Shown in pieces: positions 54,344 through 63,054 of a stretch of 64,000 nucleotides of DNA; position 1 is the first letter of the stretch; every line of letters begins with the position of its first letter. The notes beneath the pieces are model-generated. The model was not told the DNA's origin. It worked only from the letters and a program-made list of their open reading frames with translations, and searched no databases. The stretch is from Angelakisella massiliensis (lineage in GTDB: Bacteria; Bacillota; Clostridia; Oscillospirales; Ruminococcaceae): contig NZ_LT629945.1 of the NCBI RefSeq assembly GCF_900104675.1, positions 2,222,756 to 2,286,755 on the forward strand, in the 5' to 3' direction. Both the position numbers and the translations under genes were made by a program.

Positions 54344-55172
54344 CGCTTTGCTTAGGCTGCATACTTTCCATCATGTGAAGCAGCGCCTGCTGTAATTCCG
54401 CCAGTGATTCATCCTCTGCCAGCCCCATCTGGGATATAGGCTGCACGACCATAGCGGCAAGCTGCTCTGGGGAAACCGATGGATGATGAAGATCCTGTCC
54501 TTTGGTCAGTTCTGAGAACATCTGCTCGGTAAGCTCTTTTGTCATGTTCTGGGAAATCCCCTCCCCAGAAGTCATTTCCTTTTTGATCTCTCGAAGAACG
54601 GCCATAAATTGATTCTGAATATTGGTCAAATCGGCTTGGAAAACCGGAACCTTGTTAAGAGAGACTGCCTGTGCCGCTTGCTGTGACGCTTTCCGAATGT
54701 CCGGCTGTTCTTTTCCGGTCATCAACAGCATGGAACTTAACGATTGCAGGATTTGGTTCTGTGCGGCAAATCCGGAAGCCATCGTTTCATCAAAATACAG
54801 GGCAATCATACTGGTCAGCTGGGCAAAACGGCGATTTTCCAGCAGGCGGCTCACCACTTCCGGGTTTACCCGTCCCGTATAGAGATTGCGTGCGGCTTCG
54901 GCAGAAAGGCCAAGCTCAGAGATGTCATAATTCTTCTTGTCCGGCACATTGGTCAGACAAAGGAGAAAATCCGAGGATACATTAAAAATCCGGGCAATAC
55001 GGATGATTTGCTCGATAGTCAGTTTATTCTTTGTCCCATTCAGAAAACGGCTGATGGAGCTTTCCGCAACGCCAATTTTAGAAGCAAGCTCTGCCTGCGT
55101 AATTTTATACTCCTTCATCAAATCTTGTAATCTCTGCTGTGGAGTATCACCAGGGAGATATTCCTGTCCCAT
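54324..55172 (-). CDS. XRE-family regulator with long C-terminal domain
   Basis: A 282-residue protein. The Cro/C1-type HTH covers about residues 10-65 (YKITQAELASKIGVAESSISR then FLNGTKN and IEQIIRIARIFNVSSDFLL). The remaining 200 residues are helical and Gln/Met-rich, of unknown function, possibly oligomerisation or binding of the sigma-like protein encoded next. ATG 55172 is chosen because AGGTGATC lies upstream; the frame is open to 55352 but that part overlaps the next small gene. Confidence 0.85.
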   Translation of the reverse strand: MGQEYLPGDTPQQRLQDLMKEYKITQAELASKIGVAESSISRFLNGTKNKLTIEQIIRIARIFNVSSDFLLCLTNVPDKKNYDISELGLSAEAARNLYTGRVNPEVVSRLLENRRFAQLTSMIALYFDETMASGFAAQNQILQSLSSMLLMTGKEQPDIRKASQQAAQAVSLNKVPVFQADLTNIQNQFMAVLREIKKEMTSGEGISQNMTKELTEQMFSELTKGQDLHHPSVSPEQLAAMVVQPISQMGLAEDESLAELQQALLHMMESMQPKQSDENDDQ

Positions 55173-55179
55173 AGGCAGA

Positions 55180-55371
55180 TCACCTCGTTTCTTTTCTGTA
55201 TTTCCCGCTTTTAATGCGGGCATCGGTTGGTTTTTCTGCATCCTCCGGGATAATCCAGCGGCTTCCTGCTCTTTGTGCACCGGGAATCCGGTCTTGGTTG
55301 CAGAGGATGCCGACCCGTCGGGGAGAAATCCCCCATTTCTCTGCAATTTCAAACGTAGAAAGATATTTCAT
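55180..55371 (-). CDS. Small excisionase/MerR-like HTH protein
   Basis: A 63-residue DNA-binding protein: YLSTFEIAEKWGISPRRVGI then LCNQDRIPGAQRAGSRWIIPE. This is the winged-helix pattern of HTH_17 excisionase-like proteins. It is the first gene of a three-gene minus-strand control unit with the XRE and sigma-like genes, and divergent from the replication genes. Confidence 0.83.
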   Translation of the reverse strand: MKYLSTFEIAEKWGISPRRVGILCNQDRIPGAQRAGSRWIIPEDAEKPTDARIKSGKYRKETR

Positions 55372-55453
55372 AACCAGCCCTCATTGTTTATAATTCTACT
55401 TTTTATTATATTCCATAACAGGAATAATCTCAATCCATATTTTAAGAATCCAG

Positions 55454-55492
55454 CCGCCTTCTATCTTGCAATTCTGCAAGTTTGGGAGGCGG
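55454..55492. repeat. Hairpin between the divergent control and replication modules
   Basis: CCGCCT (55454-55459) pairs with AGGCGG (55487-55492), and the inner CTTGCA (55465-55470) with TGCAAG (55475-55480). TATTTTATTTT follows on the plus strand, so it could act as a terminator or attenuator in the primase leader. Confidence 0.6.
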
Positions 55493-55598
55493 TATTTTAT
55501 TTTCTTGCAAGACTGACGGATTTTTTGAGCCATGCCCTTTTTCTCCGTACATTGAGGTGACAGGAGAAACCTGTACAAAGATGAAGGAGGAACATGGC

Positions 55599-56219
55599 AT
55601 GGATATTTTTGTAACTGTAAAGGCGGCAGTTACCGTAAGTCAAGCCGCTGAACACTATGGGCTGCAAGTCAATCGAAACGGTATGACTTGCTGTCCCTTT
55701 CACGATGACCGGCACCCCAGCATGAAGCTGAACGAACGGTATTTTTACTGCTTCGGCTGCGGGGCCACTGGAGATGTGATCGACCTGGTGGCGAAATTGT
55801 TTGATCTGAGCAGCTACGAGGCGGCTAAAAAGCTGGCTCATGACTTCGGAATTGGCCCGGACAAGCCCCCTTCGGCAGTTGCACTGCCCAAACCGGAGCG
55901 TCCCCTGCTAAAAGCATATCGGCAGGAGGAAGTGCGCTGCTTACGGGTGCTGTGCGACTATCTGCATCTTCTGGAACGCTGGAAGGTGCAGTACGCACCC
56001 AAGACAGCGGCAGATACTCTGGATGATCGGTTTGTGGAAGCCTGCCAGATGCTGGATTATGTGGAGTATCTGGCGGATTTGCTGATTGCCGCCGAGCTGG
56101 AACAGCGGGTAAAAATCGTAAAAATGCTGAACAAAGATGGCCTGATCGCCGGTTTGGAGGAACGGCTAAACAGGCTGAAAAAGGAGGACAACGCCCATGA
56201 AAAACAAAGCGCAGCTTGA
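55599..56219 (+). CDS. CHC2 zinc-finger primase-like protein
   Basis: A 206-residue protein. Its N-terminus has a CHC2 zinc finger as in DnaG (CCPFHDDRHPSMK and YFYCFGCGATGDVIDL). The catalytic TOPRIM domain is missing; the rest is helical. It is the standard first replication gene of small gut Firmicutes integrative elements and is expected to work with the D5-type protein encoded next, which it overlaps by 23 bases. ATG 55599 is chosen with AAGGAGG eight bases upstream; an ATG at 55594 is out of frame. Confidence 0.85.
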   Translation: MDIFVTVKAAVTVSQAAEHYGLQVNRNGMTCCPFHDDRHPSMKLNERYFYCFGCGATGDVIDLVAKLFDLSSYEAAKKLAHDFGIGPDKPPSAVALPKPERPLLKAYRQEEVRCLRVLCDYLHLLERWKVQYAPKTAADTLDDRFVEACQMLDYVEYLADLLIAAELEQRVKIVKMLNKDGLIAGLEERLNRLKKEDNAHEKQSAA

Positions 56220-57576
56220 CGGGATGCCCGTCTGGTTTGATGGAAAAAGCATCAACGAAGCCCTGTTTTGTGAGGAGTTCTTGCAGACGCACAAGATCAT
56301 CTTCACAAACGGGGCTTTTTTCACGCCCGAAGGCCGTGTGACCGATGAGCTGCCCATGCGGGGAGAGATTTTTGAGGAGCTGAAATACTGTGCGGTCAGC
56401 AACATCCCCCGCAAAATCAGCAATATTGTGGAGCTGATGAAGCTGGCGGCGCTGGCGGAGGATTTTCCCCCGGAGCCGGACCGGATTCACCTTTCCAATG
56501 GGACGCTTTTTCTGGACGGAACCTTTGCGGAGGGAAAGCCGAAAATCGTCCGTAACCGCTTCCCTGTGGCCTACAACCCCAATGCCCCAAAACCTGTTCT
56601 CTGGCTGCAATTTCTGGATGGCCTGCTCTACCCGGAGGACATTCCCACCTTGCAGGAATATATCGGCTACTGCCTGATTCCCAGCAATAAGGGACAGCGG
56701 ATGATGGTGATTAAAGGCAACGGCGGCGAGGGAAAGTCTCAGATCGGCGCTGTGCTGGGAACTTTGTTCGGCTCCAACATGAAGGACGGCAGCATCGGGA
56801 AAATATCGGAGAACCGATTTGCCCGTGCCGATTTGGAACATACCCTCCTGTGCGTGGACGACGATATGCGGATGGAAGCCCTGCGCCAGACCAACTATGT
56901 GAAATCCATTGTGACTGCCCAGGGTAAGATGGACTTGGAGCGCAAAGGCAAGCAGAGCTATCAGGGATGGATGTGCGCCCGGCTGTTGGCATTCTCCAAC
57001 GGAGATTTGCAGGCGCTGTTTGACCGCAGCGACGGATTTTACCGCCGCCAGCTGGTGCTGACCACGAAAGAAAAACCAGCTGGCCGTGTGGATGATCCCG
57101 ACCTTGCGGAGAAGATGAAAGCCGAGGTGGAGGGCATTCTGCTGTGGGCTTTTGAGGGATTGCAGCGTCTGGCCGCTAATAACTTCAAGTTCACCGAAAG
57201 TGACCGCACCAGAGGGAACCGGGAGGCAGTCAAACGGGAAAATAACAATGTCTATGATTTTCTGGATTCTGACGGATATGTTCGCCTGAAAGCCGATATG
57301 TCCGCCAGTTCCAAAGAGCTGTATGAGGCGTACCAGATTTATTGCACCGAGAACAATCTGCCCGCCCTGAAACCCCGCAGCTTCAGCGAAGCCCTGATTG
57401 CCTGCCAGAGCCGCTACAATCTGGAATACTGCAACAATGTGACCAACGCCGCCGGACGGCGGGTGCGTGGTTTTCTGGGGATTGAGGTATTGGTGAGAAA
57501 TCATATATCAGTGTTTTCCGGTGATTCGATGCGTACGTACGTACCGGAAGATGTGCCGGAGGAATGGCGGCGCTGA
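56197..57576 (+). CDS. D5/VirE-type P4-family helicase of the mobile element
   Basis: A 459-residue phage/plasmid primase P4-family C-terminal helicase. Features: HLSNGTLFLDGTF, the D5_N region (LYPEDIPTLQEYIGYCLIP), Walker A GNGGEGKSQ, Walker B LLCVDDDM, and a C-terminal winged helix (AYQIYCTENNLPALKPRSF). It should unwind element DNA during replication after excision. It is translationally coupled to the CHC2 gene. The 3' end of the gene contains one arm of a palindromic repeat (57531-57544). Confidence 0.87.
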   Translation: MKNKAQLDGMPVWFDGKSINEALFCEEFLQTHKIIFTNGAFFTPEGRVTDELPMRGEIFEELKYCAVSNIPRKISNIVELMKLAALAEDFPPEPDRIHLSNGTLFLDGTFAEGKPKIVRNRFPVAYNPNAPKPVLWLQFLDGLLYPEDIPTLQEYIGYCLIPSNKGQRMMVIKGNGGEGKSQIGAVLGTLFGSNMKDGSIGKISENRFARADLEHTLLCVDDDMRMEALRQTNYVKSIVTAQGKMDLERKGKQSYQGWMCARLLAFSNGDLQALFDRSDGFYRRQLVLTTKEKPAGRVDDPDLAEKMKAEVEGILLWAFEGLQRLAANNFKFTESDRTRGNREAVKRENNNVYDFLDSDGYVRLKADMSASSKELYEAYQIYCTENNLPALKPRSFSEALIACQSRYNLEYCNNVTNAAGRRVRGFLGIEVLVRNHISVFSGDSMRTYVPEDVPEEWRR

Positions 57577-57595
57577 ACCGTGTACGTACGTACGC
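57531..57595. repeat. 14-bp inverted repeat of GTAC units across the helicase stop
   Basis: GCGTACGTACGTAC at 57531-57544 and its exact complement GTACGTACGTACGC at 57582-57595 flank 37 bases that include the helicase stop codon. Each arm is itself largely palindromic. It could be a replication origin or protein-binding site. Confidence 0.85.
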
Positions 57596-57967
57596 TTTGA
57601 TTGACCCTTGTTCTCCCTTTTATAGCAATTCGGCGGCTATGGCAGTCAGAATCACCGGTCAAATCCCCATGCTAAATCAAGGCAAGTGGGAATCGAAAAG
57701 TATTTGACGGTTGGAAGAAATCATTTTGCGAAACCGTGCTTCTCGCTCCGGTGAACCGGGTACATGGAATCATGGGAAAATGCACGGTTTCAAGCCAAGT
57801 CACACGGAACGGAAAAGTCGGATGGTGCGGCTTATGGACAGGACATCACACCGGCAATTCTGAACGGATTTGGTGACAAGGAGATTTTGCACGACACAGC
57901 GAAGCGGTTATGCCAGAGGGCATACCGGCTTCGCTTTTTTATCAAGTAAACAGGAGGATTTTTGATA
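57596..57967 (+). other. Intergenic region upstream of the relaxase genes, candidate oriT
   Basis: About 370 bases without a gene. A terminator lies at 57899-57940: GCGAAGCGGTTATGCC pairs almost perfectly with GGCATACCGGCTTCGC and is followed by six T. The position just upstream of a MobV gene makes this the expected place for the transfer origin, but I could not identify a known nick sequence. Confidence 0.5.
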
Positions 57968-58186
57968 ATGACGGTACGCAACGAAATTAAGGCACAGATC
58001 GTCCGGGCGGGATACACCATGCAGGAGGTAGTTGACCGGCTCCATGAGGAATACGACTGGTCGGACAGCGTTTCCAACCTGTCGGCCAAGCTCCAGCGGG
58101 AATCTATCCGCTATAAGGAAGTTGTGGAGCTGGCCGATGTGCTGGGATATGACATCGTCTGGCAGAAACGGAGGGACAGAGCATGA
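57968..58186 (+). CDS. Small conserved mobile-element protein
   Basis: A 72-residue protein (VRNEIKAQIVRAGYTMQEVV then WSDSVSNLSAKLQRESIRY). The helical pattern resembles a compact helix-turn-helix protein. I recall near-identical small ORFs before MobV genes in other gut elements, often with misleading names. ATG 57968 has GGAGGA upstream. It overlaps the relaxase by four bases (ATGA), so it may be a mobilization accessory DNA-binding protein. Confidence 0.75.
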   Translation: MTVRNEIKAQIVRAGYTMQEVVDRLHEEYDWSDSVSNLSAKLQRESIRYKEVVELADVLGYDIVWQKRRDRA

Positions 58187-59163
58187 GCAAGCCGCAATAT
58201 GCCATCCTCCGCTTTGCCAAGTACAAAGGGCCGGAGATCGGGAACATTGAAGCCCACAACGAGCGCACCAAAGAGAAATACGCCAGCAATCCCGATGTGG
58301 ACATCAGCAGGAGCAAGTATAATTTCCATCTGATCGAGCCGGAGCAAAAATATCGTGCGGAGGCAGAGCGGCAGATCAAAGAAGCCGGTTGCCGTACCCG
58401 GTCAGACAGTGTTCGAGTCGTGGAAGCCCTAGTAACTGCCACACCGGAGTTCTTTCAGAGAAAGAAGAAATCTGAAATCAGAGCCTATTTTCAAGAGGCG
58501 CTGGCCTTTCTCCAGCAAAACCAAGACCCCAAAACAATCATATCTGCTGTGGTGCATATGGACGAGAAAACGCCCCATATGCACCTTTCTTTTGTCCCGC
58601 TGACTGCGGATGGCAGGCTCAGTGCCAAGGAGATCGTGGGAAACAAGAAAAAGCTGACCCAGTGGCAGGACAAGTTCTGGGAACATATGGTGCGGAAATA
58701 TCCTGACCTGGAGCGTGGGGAAAGCGCCAGCCAGACCGGACGTGACCATATCCCGCCCAGAGTGTTCAAAGAGATGACCCGCTTGACCAAGCAAAAGGCA
58801 AAACTGGAGGAACTACTGTCCGGTATCGGAGCCTTTAACGCCAAAAGCAGAGCTACCGAGATTGCAGCTCTACTGGATAAGTATATCCCAGCGGTGGAGC
58901 AGATGCACAGCACTATGAAGAAGTATCAGGTGGCATTCACGGAAACCACCGTAGAGAACAAAAAGCTGAAACAGGAGAACGCTCAGCTGGAGCAATCCCT
59001 AGAGAAAGCAACCCAAGAAAGCACTTTGAAGCAGCTGGCCGATGCCAAACTGCAACGGGATTATGAGGATGCTGTGGCTGTACTGGATCGTATCCCGAAA
59101 GAAGTGCTGGCGGAGTACATGCACAAACCGGACAGACGGAGGATAAATGCCTATGATAGATGA
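58183..59163 (+). CDS. MobV-family relaxase (Mob_Pre)
   Basis: A 326-residue plasmid-mobilization relaxase that nicks oriT. The MobV motifs are HNERTKEKYASNPDVD with the first His/Asn-Arg pair, and VHMDEKTPHMHLSFVPLT with the three-His metal site. The C-terminal 100 residues form a coiled coil (VENKKLKQENAQLEQSLEKA). No coupling protein or type IV secretion genes are present, so the element is mobilizable and not self-transmissible. Confidence 0.92.
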   Translation: MSKPQYAILRFAKYKGPEIGNIEAHNERTKEKYASNPDVDISRSKYNFHLIEPEQKYRAEAERQIKEAGCRTRSDSVRVVEALVTATPEFFQRKKKSEIRAYFQEALAFLQQNQDPKTIISAVVHMDEKTPHMHLSFVPLTADGRLSAKEIVGNKKKLTQWQDKFWEHMVRKYPDLERGESASQTGRDHIPPRVFKEMTRLTKQKAKLEELLSGIGAFNAKSRATEIAALLDKYIPAVEQMHSTMKKYQVAFTETTVENKKLKQENAQLEQSLEKATQESTLKQLADAKLQRDYEDAVAVLDRIPKEVLAEYMHKPDRRRINAYDR

Positions 59164-59329
59164 GTGGAACGGCCTTGCCGTTTTGCTGGCAGATATGATT
59201 GAAAAATATGCTGGGGAGCTGGACTTGGATGCTTTGCCTGATCCGGTGTTCCCCGAGGATAAAATCACAAACCACGACACAAATAAAAATGTTTACAAAG
59301 AAAATGTTGAAACGTCAAAAGCAGCATGA
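59147..59329 (+). CDS. Small acidic protein overlapping the relaxase gene
   Basis: A 60-residue ORF (MPMIDEWNGLAVLLADMIEK then YAGELDLDALPDPVFP). It starts 17 bases inside the relaxase 3' end in another frame and runs to the recombinase promoter. Acidic helix followed by a polar tail. Function unknown. Coupled translation and preserved open frame support it, but it is short. Confidence 0.55.
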   Translation: MPMIDEWNGLAVLLADMIEKYAGELDLDALPDPVFPEDKITNHDTNKNVYKENVETSKAA

Positions 59330-59394
59330 TACAATAATCGTGAGAAAAGTGTCCAAACTAATTTTCCAAGGGAAGAAATACTTCCCTTGGAAAA
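59307..59394 (+). promoter_or_regulatory. Recombinase promoter and 13-bp inverted repeat in its leader
   Basis: TTGAAA (59307-59312) and TACAAT (59330-59335) have a 17-base spacer. Downstream, TTTTCCAAGGGAA (59362-59374) and its exact complement (59382-59394) flank seven bases, ending 40 bases before the recombinase ATG. It could be a leader hairpin or a binding site for the recombinase or a repressor. Confidence 0.75.
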
Positions 59395-59434
59395 TACATA
59401 AGGAACTGTTGAGCAGTATAAGCGAGGAAGAACC

Positions 59435-61156
59435 ATGGCAAAAGAAAAGATAAAAGTTTATACCTATACACGAGTGTCTACCGCCATGCAGATTGACGGC
59501 TACTCGCTGGATGCCCAGAAATCCCGCATGAAGGCTTTTGCGGAATTCAATGATTATGAGATTGCTCACGAATATGAGGATGCGGGAAAATCGGGTAAAT
59601 CAATTGAAGGCCGTACACAATTTAACCAGATGATGGAGGACATCAAAACCGGCAAGGATGGTGTTTCCTTTGTTCTGGTATTCAAGCTATCCCGCTTTGG
59701 CAGAAATGCGGCAGATGTCCTTTCCACCTTACAGGTCATGCAGGATTTTGGCGTCAACCTGATCTGCGTGGAGGATGGTATTGATTCCTCCAAAGATGCG
59801 GGAAAGCTGATGATTTCCGTCCTATCGGCAGTGGCGGAAATTGAGCGTGAAAACATCCGTGTCCAAACCATGGAAGGTCGTATCCAGAAGGCCAGAGAGG
59901 GCAAGTGGAACGGCGGCTTTGCCCCCTACGGCTATAAACTGGTGGATGGCAAGCTGGAAATCAACGAGGAGGAAGCTCCGGCGATTCGCACCATCTATGA
60001 GCAGTATGTTACAACCGATTCCGGTGCAAATGGGATCGCAAAATATCTTGAAAATCATGGAATCAGCAAAGTCCAGCGCCAAAACGGGAAAAATCCTCTT
60101 TTTGATGCCCGCCTGATCCGCATGATTCTGAAAAATCCGGTTTACTGCGGCAAGATTGCCTATGGTAGGCGAAAAACTGAAAAGGTGCATGGAACCAGAA
60201 ACGAGTACCGTTTAGTAGAACAAGAAAACTTTTTGTTGGTGGATGGCCTGCATGCGGCCATTATCCCGGAGGATGTATGGCAGGCAGCACAGGTCAAGTT
60301 GGCTGCTCAAGCCAAGCGATATGAACACGTCAACAAAGGGAAAAACGAATGCACACACCTGTTGTCCGGCATTGTAAAATGTCCCATATGCGGTGTTGGA
60401 ATGTATGGTAATAAGTGCGTAAAACGGAAAGCAGACGGCAGCAAATACAAGGATTTCTACTACTATGGCTGCAAACATCGCTCTATGACCCGTGGACATA
60501 AATGCGATTACAAGAAGCAAATTCGGAAAGAGCTTCTGGACGATGCTGTGGCGGAGGTAATCTGCAAGCTGGTCAGCAATCCCAAATTTGCGGCGATGAT
60601 GCAGGAAAAGATCAACATGAAAGTCGATACCACGGCGATTGAGCAGGAAATCAGCAACTATGAAAAGCAGCTTCGTCAGGCTTATTCCACCAAATCCAAG
60701 CTAATTGAAGAAATCGACTCTCTTGACCCAGATGACCGGCATTACAGCAGGCGGAAATCAGACCTTGATGATCGGCTCTATGGGATGTATGATAAGATTG
60801 AAGAATTGGAATCTCTACTGATTGCAGCCAGAGCCAAGAAACAGGCTATTGAGGCAGAAAAGCTGACCGGCGATAATATCTACAAGGTTCTAATCTACTT
60901 CGATCAACTCTATGGAAAGATGAACGACAGAGAGAAACGGCAGCTGATTGAGGAACTGATCTCTGAAATTCAGATTTATCCGGAGCGTCAGCCCAATGGA
61001 CAGTGGCTGAAATCCATTAAGTTCAGACTGCCTATCATAGAGGAAGATATGAATATCAGTTTGGACAATGAACAGCAAGTTGAAAATATCTGTCTTTTAG
61101 CCAAAGCCCCCAAAGCAAAGCCACAAAATGACAGTTTTCTCCATGGGAAAAATTAA
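59435..61156 (+). CDS. Large serine recombinase (site-specific integrase)
   Basis: A 573-residue serine integrase. The resolvase domain has the catalytic Ser15 in YTYTRVSTAMQ, then FVLVFKLSRFGRNAADV and SAVAEIERENIRVQT. The recombinase domain follows (GFAPYGYKLVDGKL, NPVYCGKIAYGRRK). A zinc ribbon (CPICGVGMYGNK and YYYGCKH) and a long coiled coil (residues about 395-470) complete the usual architecture. It presumably integrates and excises this element. AGCGAGGAAGAACC precedes the ATG. Confidence 0.95.
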   Translation: MAKEKIKVYTYTRVSTAMQIDGYSLDAQKSRMKAFAEFNDYEIAHEYEDAGKSGKSIEGRTQFNQMMEDIKTGKDGVSFVLVFKLSRFGRNAADVLSTLQVMQDFGVNLICVEDGIDSSKDAGKLMISVLSAVAEIERENIRVQTMEGRIQKAREGKWNGGFAPYGYKLVDGKLEINEEEAPAIRTIYEQYVTTDSGANGIAKYLENHGISKVQRQNGKNPLFDARLIRMILKNPVYCGKIAYGRRKTEKVHGTRNEYRLVEQENFLLVDGLHAAIIPEDVWQAAQVKLAAQAKRYEHVNKGKNECTHLLSGIVKCPICGVGMYGNKCVKRKADGSKYKDFYYYGCKHRSMTRGHKCDYKKQIRKELLDDAVAEVICKLVSNPKFAAMMQEKINMKVDTTAIEQEISNYEKQLRQAYSTKSKLIEEIDSLDPDDRHYSRRKSDLDDRLYGMYDKIEELESLLIAARAKKQAIEAEKLTGDNIYKVLIYFDQLYGKMNDREKRQLIEELISEIQIYPERQPNGQWLKSIKFRLPIIEEDMNISLDNEQQVENICLLAKAPKAKPQNDSFLHGKN

Positions 61157-61512
61157 CGTGCAGATGATGCGAACGCTGAGTATGCTCGTGTTCCTGTCTT
61201 TTCCAGAACTCTGATCCTCTGTCCTTGAAGATCCTGGTTTTACTTGTCTTTCCCATCCTCAGAAAATTCTCACAGACATATGGCGTATTTGGGAAAAGAT
61301 TAATGATGGAATCATTTTTTTGGATGGTAGGGAGAACTGCCCCCAAGTCCCGTCAGGTTCGGGAAAGTCTTCTTCCCATTGGAGAGAGACAAGATTTTTT
61401 AAGCATCATACCCCGAAACGAGTTGTCAAGGACTTTTTAATCAAATTCACAAAAAAGCCACAAAAAAAGTGCCAGGAAGCAGATTTTAGCTCCTGACACT
61501 TTGGCGGATGGG
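61157..61512. other. Junction region right of the recombinase
   Basis: 356 bases with no supported gene. The 72-codon plus-strand frame 61225-61440 lacks a family signal. An inverted pair around GTGCCAGGAAGC and GCTCCTGACAC (61469-61499) may be a terminator for the minus-strand gene ending at 61513. The right attachment site of the mobile element is expected here. Confidence 0.45.
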
Positions 61513-61884
61513 TTATTTTCTCCTGCTTAACAGTTCGTCGCAAAGGTACGCATATTCCGGCAGTTGGTCGATATAGGGTTTCCAGCGCCACTTAATCTCG
61601 GCCAGTTCCAGCGGATCGGCGTCCTCGAAGTCATGGTCGTTTCCGGTCATTCCAAAAACATCCAGTGCTATATCATTCAAGCACTCATAACAAAGGCCAG
61701 TAGCGGACTCTATCCAGTTGCCGGTATCAATATAGACCGGGTCGATAGATATTGCCAGCCACACATAGCCGACCTTGTCCGACCAAACCAAATCATAAGC
61801 GGTCATTTGTTGGATATGTTTCTCAAACACTTTGCGGACGCGCTCAATCTCATTTTTCTCTTTTTCTGTGTACAGCATTTTCAT
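61513..61884 (-). CDS. Hypothetical protein of a conjugative-element module
   Basis: A 123-residue acidic protein (MKMLYTEKEKNEIERVRKVF, then YVWLAISIDPVYIDTGNW and LNDIALDVFGMTGNDHDFED). No family recognised. AAGGAGGAC lies just before the ATG, which supports it strongly. It follows TnpW and the DnaC-like gene on one strand, as in other Firmicutes conjugative elements. Confidence 0.75.
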   Translation of the reverse strand: MKMLYTEKEKNEIERVRKVFEKHIQQMTAYDLVWSDKVGYVWLAISIDPVYIDTGNWIESATGLCYECLNDIALDVFGMTGNDHDFEDADPLELAEIKWRWKPYIDQLPEYAYLCDELLSRRK

Positions 61885-61956
61885 GTCCTCCTTGGATAAA
61901 AGTTTTGGTGTGTACCGTCATCAGTTTAACACAAGGCGACTGGCTTTATCAGCCGG

Positions 61957-62148
61957 TCACATCTGCTGTATCTCGTTTTTGAGCATACGCTTGATTTTGT
62001 CGCTCATGGTTTCGGTGCTGGTCTGGCTGAAATGGACGCGCACCTTGTAGGTGGTCTTGCCGATTTTCTTTACCAGCGCGGGGGCATCCTCCGGCGCTCT
62101 GGTAGGGGTGGTGTCTGCGGTCTGTATGGTACGGGTTTCTTCGCTCAT
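61957..62148 (-). CDS. Transposon-encoded protein TnpW
   Basis: A 63-residue protein: MSEETRTIQTADTTPT, then ALVKKIGKTTYKVRVHFSQT and MSDKIKRMLKNEI. This matches the small TnpW protein of clostridial conjugative transposons; function unknown. ATG 62148 has AAAGGAGCACC upstream and is preferred over the longer frame to 62187. Confidence 0.82.
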   Translation of the reverse strand: MSEETRTIQTADTTPTRAPEDAPALVKKIGKTTYKVRVHFSQTSTETMSDKIKRMLKNEIQQM

Positions 62149-62190
62149 GGTGCTCCTTTCTCCGGGCGGGGCTGTGCCGTCCGGCAAAAA

Positions 62191-63054
62191 TTACTCATGC
62201 TTGCGGTTTACAATGTCTTTCGCCGCCTGTCTGGTGGCCCCGGCGTTTTCCTCCCGGAAGTTTTTCCCGGCAAAGAGGATCGGGGCGCACCGTTCCAGGA
62301 TGCGGTCATAGATACGGGCGTGGGCCAGATCGGGCGGGTTTTTGAGTTCGGCCAGCTTCAGGTTGGTGGTGATGATCATGGGCCTGCGGCTGCGGTAGCG
62401 GCTGTCAATGACGAAAAACATCTGCTCCATCGCATACTCGGTACTGCGCTCCACACCCAGATCGTCAATGATGAGCAGGTCGTACTCGTCAAAGCTGGCG
62501 ATAAAGTCAGCCCTGTCCTCAGAGAACATCCCTGTCAGGCGGTTCAGGATGGTGGGAAAGTTTGTCATCAGCACCGGCACATCCCGGTCAAGCAGGGCGT
62601 TGGCGATACAACCGGCGAAAAAGGACTTGCCGGTTCCCACATCCCCAAACAGAAGCAGGCCGGTGTTGTTTTTGTATGCCTCCTTCCAGTTCTCCACATA
62701 GGCGCGGGCCTTGTCCATCAGGGGATTTTTGCCGTTGTCATTGGCAAAGGTGTAGTCGTACAGATAGCGGTCTTGCAGGCCCTGGGCCTTCCTGCGCTTG
62801 ATACGCTCCATGCGGCGCTGCCGTTCCTCGGCGGCCTTGCGTTGTTCCTCGGCCTCCCGCTGGCACTGGCAGATACAGCGGGGCATGAAGTAGCCGGGTT
62901 TCCCAAAGCATGGCACAACGGTCTGCCTCTGGCCGCCGCACTTTTTACAGTGAATGAGGCCGTCTGCCGGGTCTATGTACTCGTCCCCGGCCAGTTCCAT
63001 ACCGGCGGCTGCCTTGTCGATCAGTGCCCGGATTTCTGCGGTAATCTCCATCAT
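62191..63054 (-). CDS. DnaC/IstB-like AAA+ ATPase (helicase loader)
   Basis: A 287-residue protein. The N-terminal part has a zinc motif (CKKCGGQR and CICQCQRE). The AAA+ domain has Walker A FGDVGTGKSFFA, Walker B LLIIDDLGVE and the sensor IITTNLKL. This is the DnaC-type loader that mobile elements use with a replisome organizer, whose gene overlaps it by four bases (ATGA). Confidence 0.9.
   Translation of the reverse strand: MMEITAEIRALIDKAAAGMELAGDEYIDPADGLIHCKKCGGQRQTVVPCFGKPGYFMPRCICQCQREAEEQRKAAEERQRRMERIKRRKAQGLQDRYLYDYTFANDNGKNPLMDKARAYVENWKEAYKNNTGLLLFGDVGTGKSFFAGCIANALLDRDVPVLMTNFPTILNRLTGMFSEDRADFIASFDEYDLLIIDDLGVERSTEYAMEQMFFVIDSRYRSRRPMIITTNLKLAELKNPPDLAHARIYDRILERCAPILFAGKNFREENAGATRQAAKDIVNRKHE

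Larger units (their letters stand above)
44660..61156. mobile_element. Inferred integrative mobilizable element at the 3' end of the second RlmD gene
   Basis: The span contains a defence-like operon, an IS110 insertion, a control module, replication genes, a MobV relaxase and, at the far right, a large serine recombinase. The left edge is placed at the junction between the conserved methyltransferase core and its extension. The right edge is placed after the recombinase. I found no direct repeats that prove either boundary, and the replication/mobilization half (53.7-61.2 kb) could be a separate unit from the defence half. Confidence 0.5.
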
